Source: Flavimarina sp. Hel_I_48
GTDB lineage: Bacteria > Bacteroidota > Bacteroidia > Flavobacteriales > Flavobacteriaceae
Reading direction: 5' to 3'
Assembly: GCF_000733945.1 (NCBI RefSeq)
Contig: NZ_JPOL01000002.1
Span: 3,411,001 to 3,475,000, forward strand
DNA length: 64,000 nucleotides
Part shown: in pieces, positions 43,614 through 52,592 of the stretch
How positions within the stretch are numbered: the stretch's first letter is position 1
Layout: each line of letters opens with the position of its first letter
The notes under the pieces: model-generated
What the model was told of the DNA's origin: nothing
The model's input: only the letters and a program-made list of their open reading frames with translations
Databases searched by the model: none
Made by a program: the position numbers and the translations under genes

Positions 43614-44171
43614 TTATTTATTTTCGTTTATGCGTATCTGGTTAATATTTGCAATCCCGAATACAAGTACAAAAAACCGTAATCCTATTTCTAGCATAAC
43701 AAGTGTTTTGGCGAGTACCGAGATTGGAACAACGTCCCCATAACCTACTGATGAAAAGGTAATTGTACTAAAATAGATATGCTCAAAAAAAATCTTAATT
43801 CCAGTAATTCCCATTTTATAGGAAAATTTGAAATTTTGAGGGTCAAAAAATTGCAATGAAGTGAAATCAAATGCAAATGAAATTATAATCATACTTATGA
43901 GTAGTCCAAACAAAACAAGTATATGGCTTAGCAAATGACTCTGACCGATGATTTTCATTAATTGGTCAAAGGAAAGCCTTACAATAAAATATGTCTTTAC
44001 TAATGCAAATACCAGGATTGACCAAGACAACCATATTGCATCTCTAAATCGAGGTAGAACCCAAAGGCTCAAAATAGAAAGCCCCACAATAACTGCAATG
44101 GTTGGTAGAGCTTTTGATATAAGCTGGGTGTAAAAAGCATTTTTATATTCTATATCTCTGGGTTCGCTCAT
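43614..44171 (-). CDS. two-pore-type potassium channel family protein
   Basis: 185 residues with four or five hydrophobic segments and a pore loop and filter TITFSSVGYGDVVPIS before the last helix, the Ion_trans_2 pattern. It should conduct K+ across the inner membrane. No RCK regulatory domain is present. It lies 8 bp from the permease gene, so may support membrane potential during metal stress by inference. Confidence 0.85.
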   Translation of the reverse strand: MSEPRDIEYKNAFYTQLISKALPTIAVIVGLSILSLWVLPRFRDAIWLSWSILVFALVKTYFIVRLSFDQLMKIIGQSHLLSHILVLFGLLISMIIISFAFDFTSLQFFDPQNFKFSYKMGITGIKIFFEHIYFSTITFSSVGYGDVVPISVLAKTLVMLEIGLRFFVLVFGIANINQIRINENK

Positions 44172-44201
44172 CGATTAATCGGGATTTAAATTTTTACTTC
44201 A

Positions 44202-45692
44202 TTAATTATAAATTTCTCCATAAGATTTCTCATCAGTTTCATTTATTCTTTTGAAAATATTTTCTTTAGAGATTCCTTTTCTATCTTTTAACCCCATTGA
44301 AGTCAATATTTCTTTTAAGCCTTCAATGGTGTTTTTATGATAATTTGCAACTTTGGTTTTCTTATCATCCACAACTAGCGAGGCAACCCTAGAAGGATTC
44401 ATCGTAGTGATACCCGTAGGACAGGTATTCAGATTACACTTTAAGGATTGTACACACCCAAGGGCGAACATCATTCCTCGGGCACTATAACAAGCATCAG
44501 CTCCCAAAGCTAAGGTTTTGTAGAGATCGAAAGATGATATGATTTTTCCTGCGGCAAGTATTTTGATGTATTGCCGTAAATTATAATCGATCAAAGTTTT
44601 ATTTGCAAAATGCAGTGCTTCGGGTAGTGGTGTGCCCCCCCAATGCAAAGAATCCATATTTGCCGCCCCTGAACCACCTTCAGCACCATCTATGACTATA
44701 AAATCTGGATAGTCCTGCATTTCGACAAGTATCTTTACCATTTTCTCAAACTCCGTTTTTTGCCCTAAACAGAGTTTGATCCCAATAGGTTTGCCATTTG
44801 AAAGTTTTCGTAATTTTTTGATGAATTCGACTAGTTCTTTGGTGTTCCCAAAAGCACTGTGGTGGGCAGGGGAATGAATTTCGGTATGTGCTTCTATCTC
44901 TCTGAATTTTGAAATTTCTTCCGTATTTTTTTTGGCTGGAAGTATTGCCCCAAAACCAGGTTTTGCCCCTTGTGAAATTTTGATCTCGACCATTTTTACG
45001 AGATCGTTCCGGGCTATTTCACTAAACTTTTTAGCATCAAAATCCCCATTTTCATTTCTGCAACCGAAATATCCCGTACCAAATTGAAAGATTAGATCAG
45101 CACCATATTTTTGGTGATAAGGTGTTAGCCCACCTTCTCCTGTATTTTGTGCAAAACCAGCTATTTTTGCTCCGCCGTTAAAAGCAAGGGTAGCGTTTTT
45201 ACTGATGGAACCATAACTCATCCCGCTCAAGTTCAAAATACTGGCGTTATAAGGTTGGTAACATTTAGGTCCTCCAATAATCACTCTAAAATCATCTTGA
45301 ATAGTTGCAGAAGGAAACGCTGAATGTACAAACCATTCCCTTCCTAACTTTTCATAAGATAATTGTGTTCCAAAAGGCTGACTTTTATTAGCGTCTGCGG
45401 CCCGTTTATATACAATTTCCTTCTGTATCCAGTTAAAGGGCATCCCTTCCGTACGGTTAAGAAGCAAGGTTTCTTGAAGTACGTGGCGCTGTTCTTCCAA
45501 TAGATTCGTAATCCTTCCCAATAAAGGATAGGTGCGTTTTATGTTATCGGATTTTTGAAAATAATCCATAAAACCCAACAGTAGAAATGGAATTATTAAT
45601 AAAGCGATCCACCATAAGTAGGGTAACCAAATGATAAGCCCGGTCAATGCCATGACTAAAAATAAAGCTGTAATTAAAAATACTTTTCTCAT
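44202..45692 (-). CDS. FMN-binding glutamate synthase-like protein
   Basis: 496 residues: two N-terminal membrane helices (about 5-45) and a GltB-like TIM barrel. Motifs are GEGGLTPYHQKYGADLIFQ, KPGFGAILPAKK, DGAEGGSGAANMDSLHWGG and GADACYSARGMMFALGCVQ with CNLNTCPTGI. It lacks glutaminase and NADPH domains, so is a stand-alone FMN oxidoreductase of unknown substrate tethered to the membrane. It is 10 bp upstream in order from DUF2231. Confidence 0.88.
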   Translation of the reverse strand: MRKVFLITALFLVMALTGLIIWLPYLWWIALLIIPFLLLGFMDYFQKSDNIKRTYPLLGRITNLLEEQRHVLQETLLLNRTEGMPFNWIQKEIVYKRAADANKSQPFGTQLSYEKLGREWFVHSAFPSATIQDDFRVIIGGPKCYQPYNASILNLSGMSYGSISKNATLAFNGGAKIAGFAQNTGEGGLTPYHQKYGADLIFQFGTGYFGCRNENGDFDAKKFSEIARNDLVKMVEIKISQGAKPGFGAILPAKKNTEEISKFREIEAHTEIHSPAHHSAFGNTKELVEFIKKLRKLSNGKPIGIKLCLGQKTEFEKMVKILVEMQDYPDFIVIDGAEGGSGAANMDSLHWGGTPLPEALHFANKTLIDYNLRQYIKILAAGKIISSFDLYKTLALGADACYSARGMMFALGCVQSLKCNLNTCPTGITTMNPSRVASLVVDDKKTKVANYHKNTIEGLKEILTSMGLKDRKGISKENIFKRINETDEKSYGEIYN

Positions 45693-45701
45693 CTGTTACA
45701 T

Positions 45702-46361
45702 TTAATGGGAATGTCCACCTTCTTCATGTTCCTCGCCCATATACTGTCCCTGTGGCCCCACACCTTCTATATAAACCAATTGAGATCCGTAGTGCCCGGC
45801 CCAGGCTACCGAATATCCAGCAAAGGCCATCACAAGAAAGGTCACGATCTCAAACCAGCGTACCTGCTTATAGAAAAACAGGCTGACCACTTTAAGCACC
45901 GCTGCGGCAGCACTCGACCACATGGCCCACATGGCATGTTTATCGTGCTGCTCCAGCACGCTTTTGGCCGTTGCGGTAAGGCCTTCGGTATCTGGGTGCA
46001 CAAAGTTGGCGGCCACATAAGCCCCTATAAAACCCGCTCCTATCGTCATCAGAATGACCCAGTCCATCGTACGGGTCATGGTAAAAAGCTGTATGAGCTG
46101 TAGCACAACTGCAAGTAAAAGCAGTACAATGGGGAAGTGAACCACGAGCGGGTGCAGGTTGGGGAACTCATCAAGGTCTGCCGTCACCTGATCTTGGGCC
46201 GCAGTGGAAGCAGCAAGGGTGGCGATCGGGACTGTTGTATTATCAACTGTTGTTTCAAGCTTGTTGAAGGACACCTGATTCAAATCTGCCGCAAAGGCGT
46301 TTGAGAAGTTTCCAAAATAGGTCAACATCAATACGGTAAAAAATAGTTGTCTCGTTTTCAT
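45702..46361 (-). CDS. DUF2231 membrane protein
   Basis: 219 residues with a signal peptide and about four membrane helices. The DUF2231 hallmark is NLHPLVVHFPIVLLLLAVV, with two His likely to bind haem or metal, and a His-rich C-terminus (EEHEEGGHSH). Function is not established; DUF2231 proteins often lie with copper resistance or cytochrome genes. Confidence 0.85.
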   Translation of the reverse strand: MKTRQLFFTVLMLTYFGNFSNAFAADLNQVSFNKLETTVDNTTVPIATLAASTAAQDQVTADLDEFPNLHPLVVHFPIVLLLLAVVLQLIQLFTMTRTMDWVILMTIGAGFIGAYVAANFVHPDTEGLTATAKSVLEQHDKHAMWAMWSSAAAAVLKVVSLFFYKQVRWFEIVTFLVMAFAGYSVAWAGHYGSQLVYIEGVGPQGQYMGEEHEEGGHSH

Positions 46362-46377
46362 TTCTGTGGTTTTTGAA

Positions 46378-46515
46378 TTAGTTTCCAGTTAATTGGCGCC
46401 ACAAAGCCCCCATGATTATATTGGCTATAATTCCATAAATGATAGAGTTGAACCATTTTCTAAAGCCAACTTTCTTTTGTTCTTTTTCATTTCCTGTTTT
46501 GCAACAATCTTTCAT
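46378..46515 (-). CDS. 45-residue Cys-containing membrane peptide
   Basis: From ATG 46515 the product starts MKDCCKTGNEKEQKK and then has one membrane helix (SIIYGIIANIIMGAL). The N-terminal Cys pair could bind metal. It is 16 bp before the DUF2231 gene. The open frame reaches 46566, but that extension lies inside a hairpin-forming repeat. Confidence 0.5.
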   Translation of the reverse strand: MKDCCKTGNEKEQKKVGFRKWFNSIIYGIIANIIMGALWRQLTGN

Positions 46516-46538
46516 CGGCTTTCTTTTTTGTGCCTGAC

Positions 46539-46679
46539 AAGGGAAGGGGCTTTTTAAACTAACCAAATTAAGAATACCCTTCCCTTGCAGGACTTTATCA
46601 TTATACCCTAAAAAGGAAAGGCTTAACTAACCAACCAATCTTCAATGAAAAAAGAATCCTTTCCTTCTTTCAGGTATAA
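46539..46679. repeat. two related hairpin repeats with compensatory changes
   Basis: Unit A pairs AAGGGAAGGG (46539-46548) with CCCTTCCCTT (46577-46586). Unit B pairs AAGGAAAGG (46613-46621) with CCTTTCCTT (46658-46666) and is extended by TTATACC/GGTATAA (46601-46607, 46673-46679). Both contain AACTAACCAA in the loop and AAGAAT before the right arm, so they are duplicates. The stems differ in bases yet stay paired. Confidence 0.65.
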
Positions 46680-46722
46680 CTTTATTTATCTCATTTCTTC
46701 AACGCCGCTTAAATATTAAGCG

Positions 46723-47175
46723 CTATAGCTTATTTTTAAGCTGGGTCATATATTTTACAATTTCCTTTTTCTCCGATTCAGAAAATTTCGCACCCCGATG
46801 GACAAACGTGTAGGAATCCAGCGGCATTTCATCATCCTCGATCTGACTGATAATAGACCGTAGTTTACTGTTCTTTCTCCTGTCTGAGTACTCATCCCAT
46901 TCATTAAAATTCAATTCTGCCTTTCCGTCCTTAATATGGTCTTCAAGAAACCACGCGACCGGCTGAACCCTGTTGTACCAAGGGTATTCGGTATTATTGC
47001 TATGACAGTCGTAGCAGGACACTTCTATCTTATTTTGTACCCTAGGGGGGACATTATTGACCCTCATAAAATCGGAAACATACACGGCTTTCTTTTGATT
47101 GCGGTCTGTGGGAAAAAATTGGATACCGACAAATGCAAACAGTAAGACCCACGCTATGGTTTTAAAGACCTTCAA
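46723..47175 (-). CDS. haem-binding-domain protein (c-type, CxxCH)
   Basis: 150 residues with one N-terminal membrane anchor (about 6-21) and a haem c motif SCYDCHSNNTEYPWYN, followed by the typical HIKDGKAELNFNEWDEYS. It should be exported and hold one haem in the periplasm. It overlaps no gene but starts one base after the stop of the DUF3347 gene, so the pair is cotranscribed. Confidence 0.88.
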   Translation of the reverse strand: MKVFKTIAWVLLFAFVGIQFFPTDRNQKKAVYVSDFMRVNNVPPRVQNKIEVSCYDCHSNNTEYPWYNRVQPVAWFLEDHIKDGKAELNFNEWDEYSDRRKNSKLRSIISQIEDDEMPLDSYTFVHRGAKFSESEKKEIVKYMTQLKNKL

Positions 47176-47766
47176 TTACTTGATCTCTTTCTGCACTTTT
47201 CCACATCCCGGCATTTTGCTGCCCATATATGGGTTTTTGATTTCTTCAGTGGTGCTCAACCATTGAGCCCCTTTGTTGTCATTGTACATAGGGCAAAAAT
47301 CCTGATACAGCTTTTTATCGGTTCCTGTTATCGCAACCATATCGATCATATCCTTGCTCAAGATGTCAAAATGTTCTCGCTGGTGCTCGATTGGGCTTTC
47401 TGAAATATGTTCTGCGTGTTCTTTGGCATCTTCGATGATGTCTGTCATTTCCTGTTTTTCTTCTGAAGAGTAACTGCTCTTATCAAACTCCTCAAAATCA
47501 GCCACTAACATCCCACCAGCTTTAGCGGCATCTTCTTGGTTGTCGGCAACCAAAGCATTTTTGATTTTCAGGTAATTATCTAAGATTGCAGATAAACCTT
47601 CTTTACTTGAATTATCTGCCATCATTTCAGATGCTGAATCTTCCTGATGCATTTCACTGGACATTGGTGCTGTTGCCCCTTCTTTTTTTCCATCCTTACA
47701 GGAAGTTGCAGTGAGAGTTGCCAGTGTCAATATTAGGATACCTAGTGTCATTTTTAGTTTTCTCAT
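47176..47766 (-). CDS. DUF3347 lipoprotein
   Basis: 196 residues. Lipobox ATLTATSCKDG marks Cys23; a Met/His-containing linker (SSEMHQEDSASEMM) leads to the DUF3347 domain (about 57-196). The motif CPMYNDNKGAQWLS with NPYMGSKMPGCG repeats the CusB C-terminal motif (36751 gene) almost position by position. A Cu(I) chaperone or buffer feeding the efflux pump is a fair inference. Confidence 0.87.
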   Translation of the reverse strand: MRKLKMTLGILILTLATLTATSCKDGKKEGATAPMSSEMHQEDSASEMMADNSSKEGLSAILDNYLKIKNALVADNQEDAAKAGGMLVADFEEFDKSSYSSEEKQEMTDIIEDAKEHAEHISESPIEHQREHFDILSKDMIDMVAITGTDKKLYQDFCPMYNDNKGAQWLSTTEEIKNPYMGSKMPGCGKVQKEIK

Positions 47767-47898
47767 TTTGATATTGATTTGAATTAATATTCTTTTTTAA
47801 AATTATTCTTCGATGGAAGCGCAATCAAACAATTTTGATTTCAGTTTGAATTAATAGTGAATCTTCCCCTGTTTAAAGGGGAAGATTACTAATTAGTG

Positions 47899-48219
47899 TT
47901 AGCTTAAATAAGCTTCACAGGCCTCTGCACATTTCTTACAGGCTTCGGCACAGTCCTTACAATGCTGTGAGTCATGCTTCTCACATTCTTCGGCACATTC
48001 TTTACAGATGGCACGGCACTGCTCTACCATTGCTTTCGCGGAAGCGTGGTCAAAGGCCAATAGTGCAGCGGTCGCATTGCAGATTTCTGCACAGGCGCGA
48101 TCTGTCCTAATACAGGTTACCATCATTTTGAGATTGTCTTCGTCAAGACAGGCATCTGCACAATAATTGCAATGCGCAACACAATTGTTCAATGCTTCAA
48201 TCAGTTTTGAATTTTTCAT
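47899..48219 (-). CDS. four-helix copper-storage protein (Csp-like)
   Basis: 106 residues with 16 Cys arranged mostly as CxxxC or CxxC on helices (for example NNCVAHCNYCADAC and HCKDCAEACKKCAEAC). This is the build of Csp cuproproteins, which store many Cu(I) ions inside a four-helix bundle. No signal peptide is seen, so it is a cytosolic (Csp3-like) form. A perfect palindrome lies 46 bp upstream of the start codon. Confidence 0.9.
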   Translation of the reverse strand: MKNSKLIEALNNCVAHCNYCADACLDEDNLKMMVTCIRTDRACAEICNATAALLAFDHASAKAMVEQCRAICKECAEECEKHDSQHCKDCAEACKKCAEACEAYLS

Positions 48220-48264
48220 AATGTTTAAAATTTAATTAATAATTGAGTTAATTTTTGCAATTGA

Positions 48265-48283
48265 GCGTCAATAGTATTGACGC
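48265..48283. promoter_or_regulatory. 19-bp palindrome upstream of the Csp gene
   Basis: GCGTCAATA-G-TATTGACGC has perfect 9-bp arms around one base. On the minus strand it lies 46-64 bp before the Csp start, the range for an operator. It lacks a T-run so is unlikely to be a terminator. Confidence 0.55.
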
Positions 48284-48287
48284 CTCA

Positions 48288-48483
48288 TTATATTTTCGTT
48301 TTGATTGTTTCTTTAGGTTCGATATATTCTTCTTTTGTGATTTCGCCTTTGGCATAGCGTTCATCCAATATTTTTCAAGGTATCCTTTTGCTTTTTCAGC
48401 ATTTTATTTTTCCTCCCGGAATAGATAAAAACACCGAGTATGATCTCCCCTACTAAAATCAACCAGTCCCATTCGTACATCAT
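48288..48483 (-). pseudogene. SHOCT-domain membrane protein, frameshifted
   Basis: From ATG 48483 the frame reads MMYEWDWLILVGEIILGVFIY and then stops at 48361. In another frame the C-terminal SHOCT pattern LDERYAKGEITKEEY follows at once and ends at 48288. Deleting one A from the run of five (T 48371-48375) restores a single protein of about 64 residues. Either sequencing error or recent inactivation. Confidence 0.75.
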
Positions 48484-48493
48484 AATATTTCAT

Positions 48494-50935
48494 TTAAAAC
48501 CTTGCGGAAATCCCCCCTCCAACACCGAAACGGTTATCATAACTTCCCATCAAGGAAAAATTCTTGGATAAAAAATATTCAATACCTGTGCTCCAAGTAA
48601 CCTCTTTTTTGAAATTATCTCCTTGGGGCAGTTCATCTACCCACCCAAAATCTGCCTGGTACTCATACATTCCGAACAATATTGTTCGTGGAAAAATACT
48701 GATTGCACGGCTCAAGCTAATCTGCGGGCGTAACTTACTATCCATCCTCACATCCAATGTAAATAAGTAGGGCGTAAGATATCTTACCCCTGCTATTGCC
48801 GTTGTTGTTATCTCATCGAGGCTATCCTCCATTTCGTTCTCGACATTTACACCGCCAAAAACCGTCAAATAATCATAAAGGTATCTATCATAAGCAGCTT
48901 CCACCTCCATATTTTTATTCCATCCATATTCCCCCCGGAAACTAAACTGATTTCGGATATTGGACGATATGAGGTTCAATGTGGTCATATGCGATGCCGC
49001 ATCTATCATTCCATAGGAATAATACCGATCGGTCTCATCCAGAAGCTTGGAGACCGGATATTCTTCTAGCCTTGGATCCCTAGGGGTGTCATAGCTGACA
49101 ATGCGTGCCATACCACTTACTAAATGGTAAAGAATATGGCAATGGAAAAACCAATCGCCGTATTCATTGCCATAGAATTCAATGGTCATCTTTTGCATGG
49201 GCGGTACATTGACCGTGTGTTTTAGAGGGGAATATTCCCCGTTTTCATTGATGACCCTAAAGAAGTGGCCGTGAAGGTGCATCGGGTGGTGCATCATGGT
49301 CAAATTGTTGAAGGTAATCCTGGTTACCTCGTCTCCCTTGATCTTTATTTTATCTGCTTCAGATAGAGGAACACCGTTCATACTCCAGATATAGCGTTGC
49401 ATATTCCCGGTAAGGTTCAATAGGATTTCGGTTACGGGCACATCAGGATCATAGCTGGTCTTTTCTGGCGACTTCAGGTAGTCATAGTTGTATTGCGAAA
49501 ACATATCCATTCCCTGCATATCATCTGCTTCGTCCATCACTTCCCGTCCTGCAGTCGGGTTCGTCTTGTTCATATCCTCCATTTGAGAGGCCTCTTTCAT
49601 TTTGGCACCCTTTTTCGTATCCATCCCGGCCATTTTGGAACGGTCCATCTGCATCGAATCCTTTTTCATATTCATTTGCATACCTTCCATTTTACCCTTC
49701 TTCATTTCCATATTCTTACCTTTGGACTTGTCCTCGTTCATCATACCCATATCCATTTCCTTCATTCCTTCCATCTGCATATTATCGTCCATTTGCATGC
49801 CCCATTTCTCCTTCATCTGATATCGCTCGTCTTTGCCCGGGCGGAATTTTAAAGCGGGTGCACCCATTTTCATTTTCATTTTGGCCATTTGTTGCATCAT
49901 TGCTATTTTATCGGGTCTGGAAACATCAGGGGCAGCAACGATAGGGCCTTGACCCAAGTAGGCAGTTGCGGAACCGGAGCCATCCTGAGCCATAATTTTA
50001 AATTCCAGTTTGCCGTTCTCCGGTATGGTCACGATAAAATCGTAGGTTTCCGCAACGGCAATAAAAGTTTTGTTTCTTTTAACAGGAACAACATCTTTAC
50101 CATCTGCCGAGACAAGCAAAGGGTCTGGGCCGCCGAAGGCCATCCAGAACGAAGTTGATGCAGAGCCGTCAATAATGCGAAGGCGTATTTTTTCCCCAGG
50201 TTTGAATTCTGGATATTCCACATTTTCTTTTCCATTTATTAAGAAGGCCGGGTAATATATGTCCGCTATATCCGCACTTTCCATACGCTGTCTCCAAAAA
50301 TCGACCTGCGCGCCCAGTGCCCCCCGGGCAATAACCTGATTAAGCGGTGTGGCCGTTCCTTTTCTTATATTGTACCATTCGGTGCCCCGTTTTAAAAACC
50401 GCATTACATCCCGGGGCTTTTCATTGGTCCAGTCAGACAATACCAAAACCTGCTCCTTATCATAATCCAATGTTTTTTCTTTCGGTTGTATGACGATGGA
50501 ACCAAAAACACCACTCTGTTCCTGCAACATCGTGTGGGAATGGTACCAATAGGTGCCGTTTTGCTTTATCGCAAATTCATATTTTAGGGTTTTGCCGGGT
50601 TCTATGGGTGGTGTGGAAAGGTAGGGCACGCCATCATAAAAATTGGGCAACAGCATACCGTGCCAGTGGATGGAAGACTCTACGCTCATTTCATTCTTCA
50701 CATAAATTATAGCATATTCCCCTTCATTAAAATCTAATGTGGGTCCAGGTATCTGACCGTTTACGGTCATACCCATAACCGGCTTTCCAGCCTTGTTGAC
50801 CTGTTCTTCCCGCAAGGTCAACGTGTATTCCCGCACAGGTAAATTGTCAACGTTTCCTTCTACGGATTTTTCGGTTTGTGCATATGCACCAACAATAGAA
50901 AAAAGCACTAAATAAATAATGGTGGTAATTTTCAT
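48494..50935 (-). CDS. multicopper oxidase fused to a CopB-like barrel
   Basis: 813 residues. After a signal peptide comes a CopA-type oxidase with SIHWHGM near 93, TYWYHSHTM near 131, HHPMHLHGHFF near 545 and WFFHCHILYHLVSGM near 595. A Met/Lys-rich insert of about 120 residues (360-480; MKMKMG, MQMEGMKEMDMGMM) separates the halves. From about 650 to the end a beta-rich region with YSYGMIDAASHMTT and a terminal GGGISARF looks like the CopB outer-membrane barrel. The fusion may anchor the oxidase at the outer membrane. Confidence 0.88.
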   Translation of the reverse strand: MKITTIIYLVLFSIVGAYAQTEKSVEGNVDNLPVREYTLTLREEQVNKAGKPVMGMTVNGQIPGPTLDFNEGEYAIIYVKNEMSVESSIHWHGMLLPNFYDGVPYLSTPPIEPGKTLKYEFAIKQNGTYWYHSHTMLQEQSGVFGSIVIQPKEKTLDYDKEQVLVLSDWTNEKPRDVMRFLKRGTEWYNIRKGTATPLNQVIARGALGAQVDFWRQRMESADIADIYYPAFLINGKENVEYPEFKPGEKIRLRIIDGSASTSFWMAFGGPDPLLVSADGKDVVPVKRNKTFIAVAETYDFIVTIPENGKLEFKIMAQDGSGSATAYLGQGPIVAAPDVSRPDKIAMMQQMAKMKMKMGAPALKFRPGKDERYQMKEKWGMQMDDNMQMEGMKEMDMGMMNEDKSKGKNMEMKKGKMEGMQMNMKKDSMQMDRSKMAGMDTKKGAKMKEASQMEDMNKTNPTAGREVMDEADDMQGMDMFSQYNYDYLKSPEKTSYDPDVPVTEILLNLTGNMQRYIWSMNGVPLSEADKIKIKGDEVTRITFNNLTMMHHPMHLHGHFFRVINENGEYSPLKHTVNVPPMQKMTIEFYGNEYGDWFFHCHILYHLVSGMARIVSYDTPRDPRLEEYPVSKLLDETDRYYSYGMIDAASHMTTLNLISSNIRNQFSFRGEYGWNKNMEVEAAYDRYLYDYLTVFGGVNVENEMEDSLDEITTTAIAGVRYLTPYLFTLDVRMDSKLRPQISLSRAISIFPRTILFGMYEYQADFGWVDELPQGDNFKKEVTWSTGIEYFLSKNFSLMGSYDNRFGVGGGISARF

Positions 50936-51210
50936 CTGATATTATATTTTTTATAGGTTTAAGATCAATACTTAAATTGATTTGTGGCTGTCCTGATTAT
51001 TATCTATAATTTAGCCAATAACTTTGTCGTTGAATTCGTTTATCGTTTGAACCTAAAAAACAAAGTGTATAATGCTACAAAACAGATTATTATTGTTATT
51101 TTCATTTATTATTAAAAATATGGTTTAGTTTAAAGTTGTGGTTTAAGAATTATGGCTTATTCTTATATAATTTAGCTTAATGAATTCTTAATTCAGAAAA
51201 TCCATTTTGT

Positions 51211-52515
51211 TCAAGGGCCACTTTCTTTATTGAAATTATTTTTTTGCTTTATCATATCAATGATTAATCCGGGCCAAGTAAAATCCTTTGCGCCATGGCC
51301 CTTACCGCTAAATGGATCGTAATATTCACGAAAGCCACTTTTCTGTACAAGACGGTACATACTATCCATTAGCCTTTCAGCCTCATCCTTATACCCCTTT
51401 TTTAAGAAATATGGGTATAGAAACCAATTGAAGAGCGTCCAGGTAGGGCCCCTCCATATATAAAGGGACTCCTTCGGGTTGAAGGCGGAGCTGTTAATCG
51501 CAAGTGAAGGTATGGGAAAGGGAACCCCAAACTCATCAGCATTAAAGTAGTGCCTTTCCAGAATAGCTTTAGCAAGTTTTTTGGGAATGCCCTCAAGTAT
51601 TAACGGAAAGAAAATAGTAGGGGTAAGTACTTTTAAGGGTTCATCCCCTTTGCCATAAACATCATAGAAAGCGGCCGTTTCATCATCATACATGACATTC
51701 AACATACTTCCTGTACATTTTTTGACCCTTTGTTCATATATCTCAGAATCGGGATCTTGCATAATTTCGCACAAGCGGGATAAAGTTTTTAGATTTTGGG
51801 CATAAATCGTATTGAACCCAACTTCTTTGACCATAAAATAATCACGATCGGCTATTTTCTTTAAATTGTAACCGCTGAAAAAATTCCTTGCATCCACTGT
51901 TATGAATTTTAAAAAAAGTTTCCCATTTGCTTTACCTGATTTGAATCCCACTACCTCGTCAAAAGAGGGTTTCCAATCTATCCCGGATTCAAATGGGGAA
52001 ATGATTGAGATCAGGCCATCTCCCTGAAAGTCCCTATTTTCAGCGATATAGTTGTAGTATGTTTTCAGTTTTGGCAGCATATCCGCCAAGAAATTTTTAT
52101 CATTGGACATTTCATAGATTCTCAAAACTGCCTGCGAGACCAAAGGTGGCTGAATCAGGGCACTCATATGCGTGCGCAACAGACCGAACTTCAAACTTGG
52201 CCTAGACTGGAATATGTCAGTGATCCTCCCGGGAAGGACGTTGTTCCAATAGATCATGTGCCCTACAAAACCATCACTTTTCTGTAAGGCGAAAAGACTT
52301 TTAATATGCTTTTTGGCCATATCTACATTTTCCTTCCTTCCCATTGCTGTCAGAATAAAAACATGAAGGCACGTATCCCAAAAAAACTGAAATGGGTAAG
52401 TCTCTGGGGATGGCTTCGTATAATGATACATATGGTCTGCGGCTTTGGAATATCCGTTGACCATGTTCTTTTCAAAAAGCTTCTTTATTTTTTTGTATAT
52501 TTTATCTTCTGTCAT
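51211..52515 (-). CDS. MGH1/GH63-like glycoside hydrolase
   Basis: 434 residues with the (alpha/alpha)6 pattern of trehalase/GH63 enzymes: FFWDTCLHVFILTAMG, FVGHMIYWNN, SPFESGIDWKPSFD (likely catalytic Asp), YIWRGPTWTLFNWFLYPY and GFREYYDPFSGKGHG (likely catalytic Glu). No signal peptide, so cytosolic. Its presence inside a copper island is unexpected; the natural substrate cannot be deduced. Confidence 0.82.
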   Translation of the reverse strand: MTEDKIYKKIKKLFEKNMVNGYSKAADHMYHYTKPSPETYPFQFFWDTCLHVFILTAMGRKENVDMAKKHIKSLFALQKSDGFVGHMIYWNNVLPGRITDIFQSRPSLKFGLLRTHMSALIQPPLVSQAVLRIYEMSNDKNFLADMLPKLKTYYNYIAENRDFQGDGLISIISPFESGIDWKPSFDEVVGFKSGKANGKLFLKFITVDARNFFSGYNLKKIADRDYFMVKEVGFNTIYAQNLKTLSRLCEIMQDPDSEIYEQRVKKCTGSMLNVMYDDETAAFYDVYGKGDEPLKVLTPTIFFPLILEGIPKKLAKAILERHYFNADEFGVPFPIPSLAINSSAFNPKESLYIWRGPTWTLFNWFLYPYFLKKGYKDEAERLMDSMYRLVQKSGFREYYDPFSGKGHGAKDFTWPGLIIDMIKQKNNFNKESGP

Positions 52516-52592
52516 AAAAACAGCTATTTGCTTTAATAGTTACTTAAATATGATTTTGTAATCTTTAGCTATCCCTGTCATTCAATCAATTG

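Noticed and set aside
49493..49852. His-rich plus-strand ORF resembling a metal-binding protein
   Set aside because: It is the complement of the Met/Lys-rich bridge of the fused oxidase.
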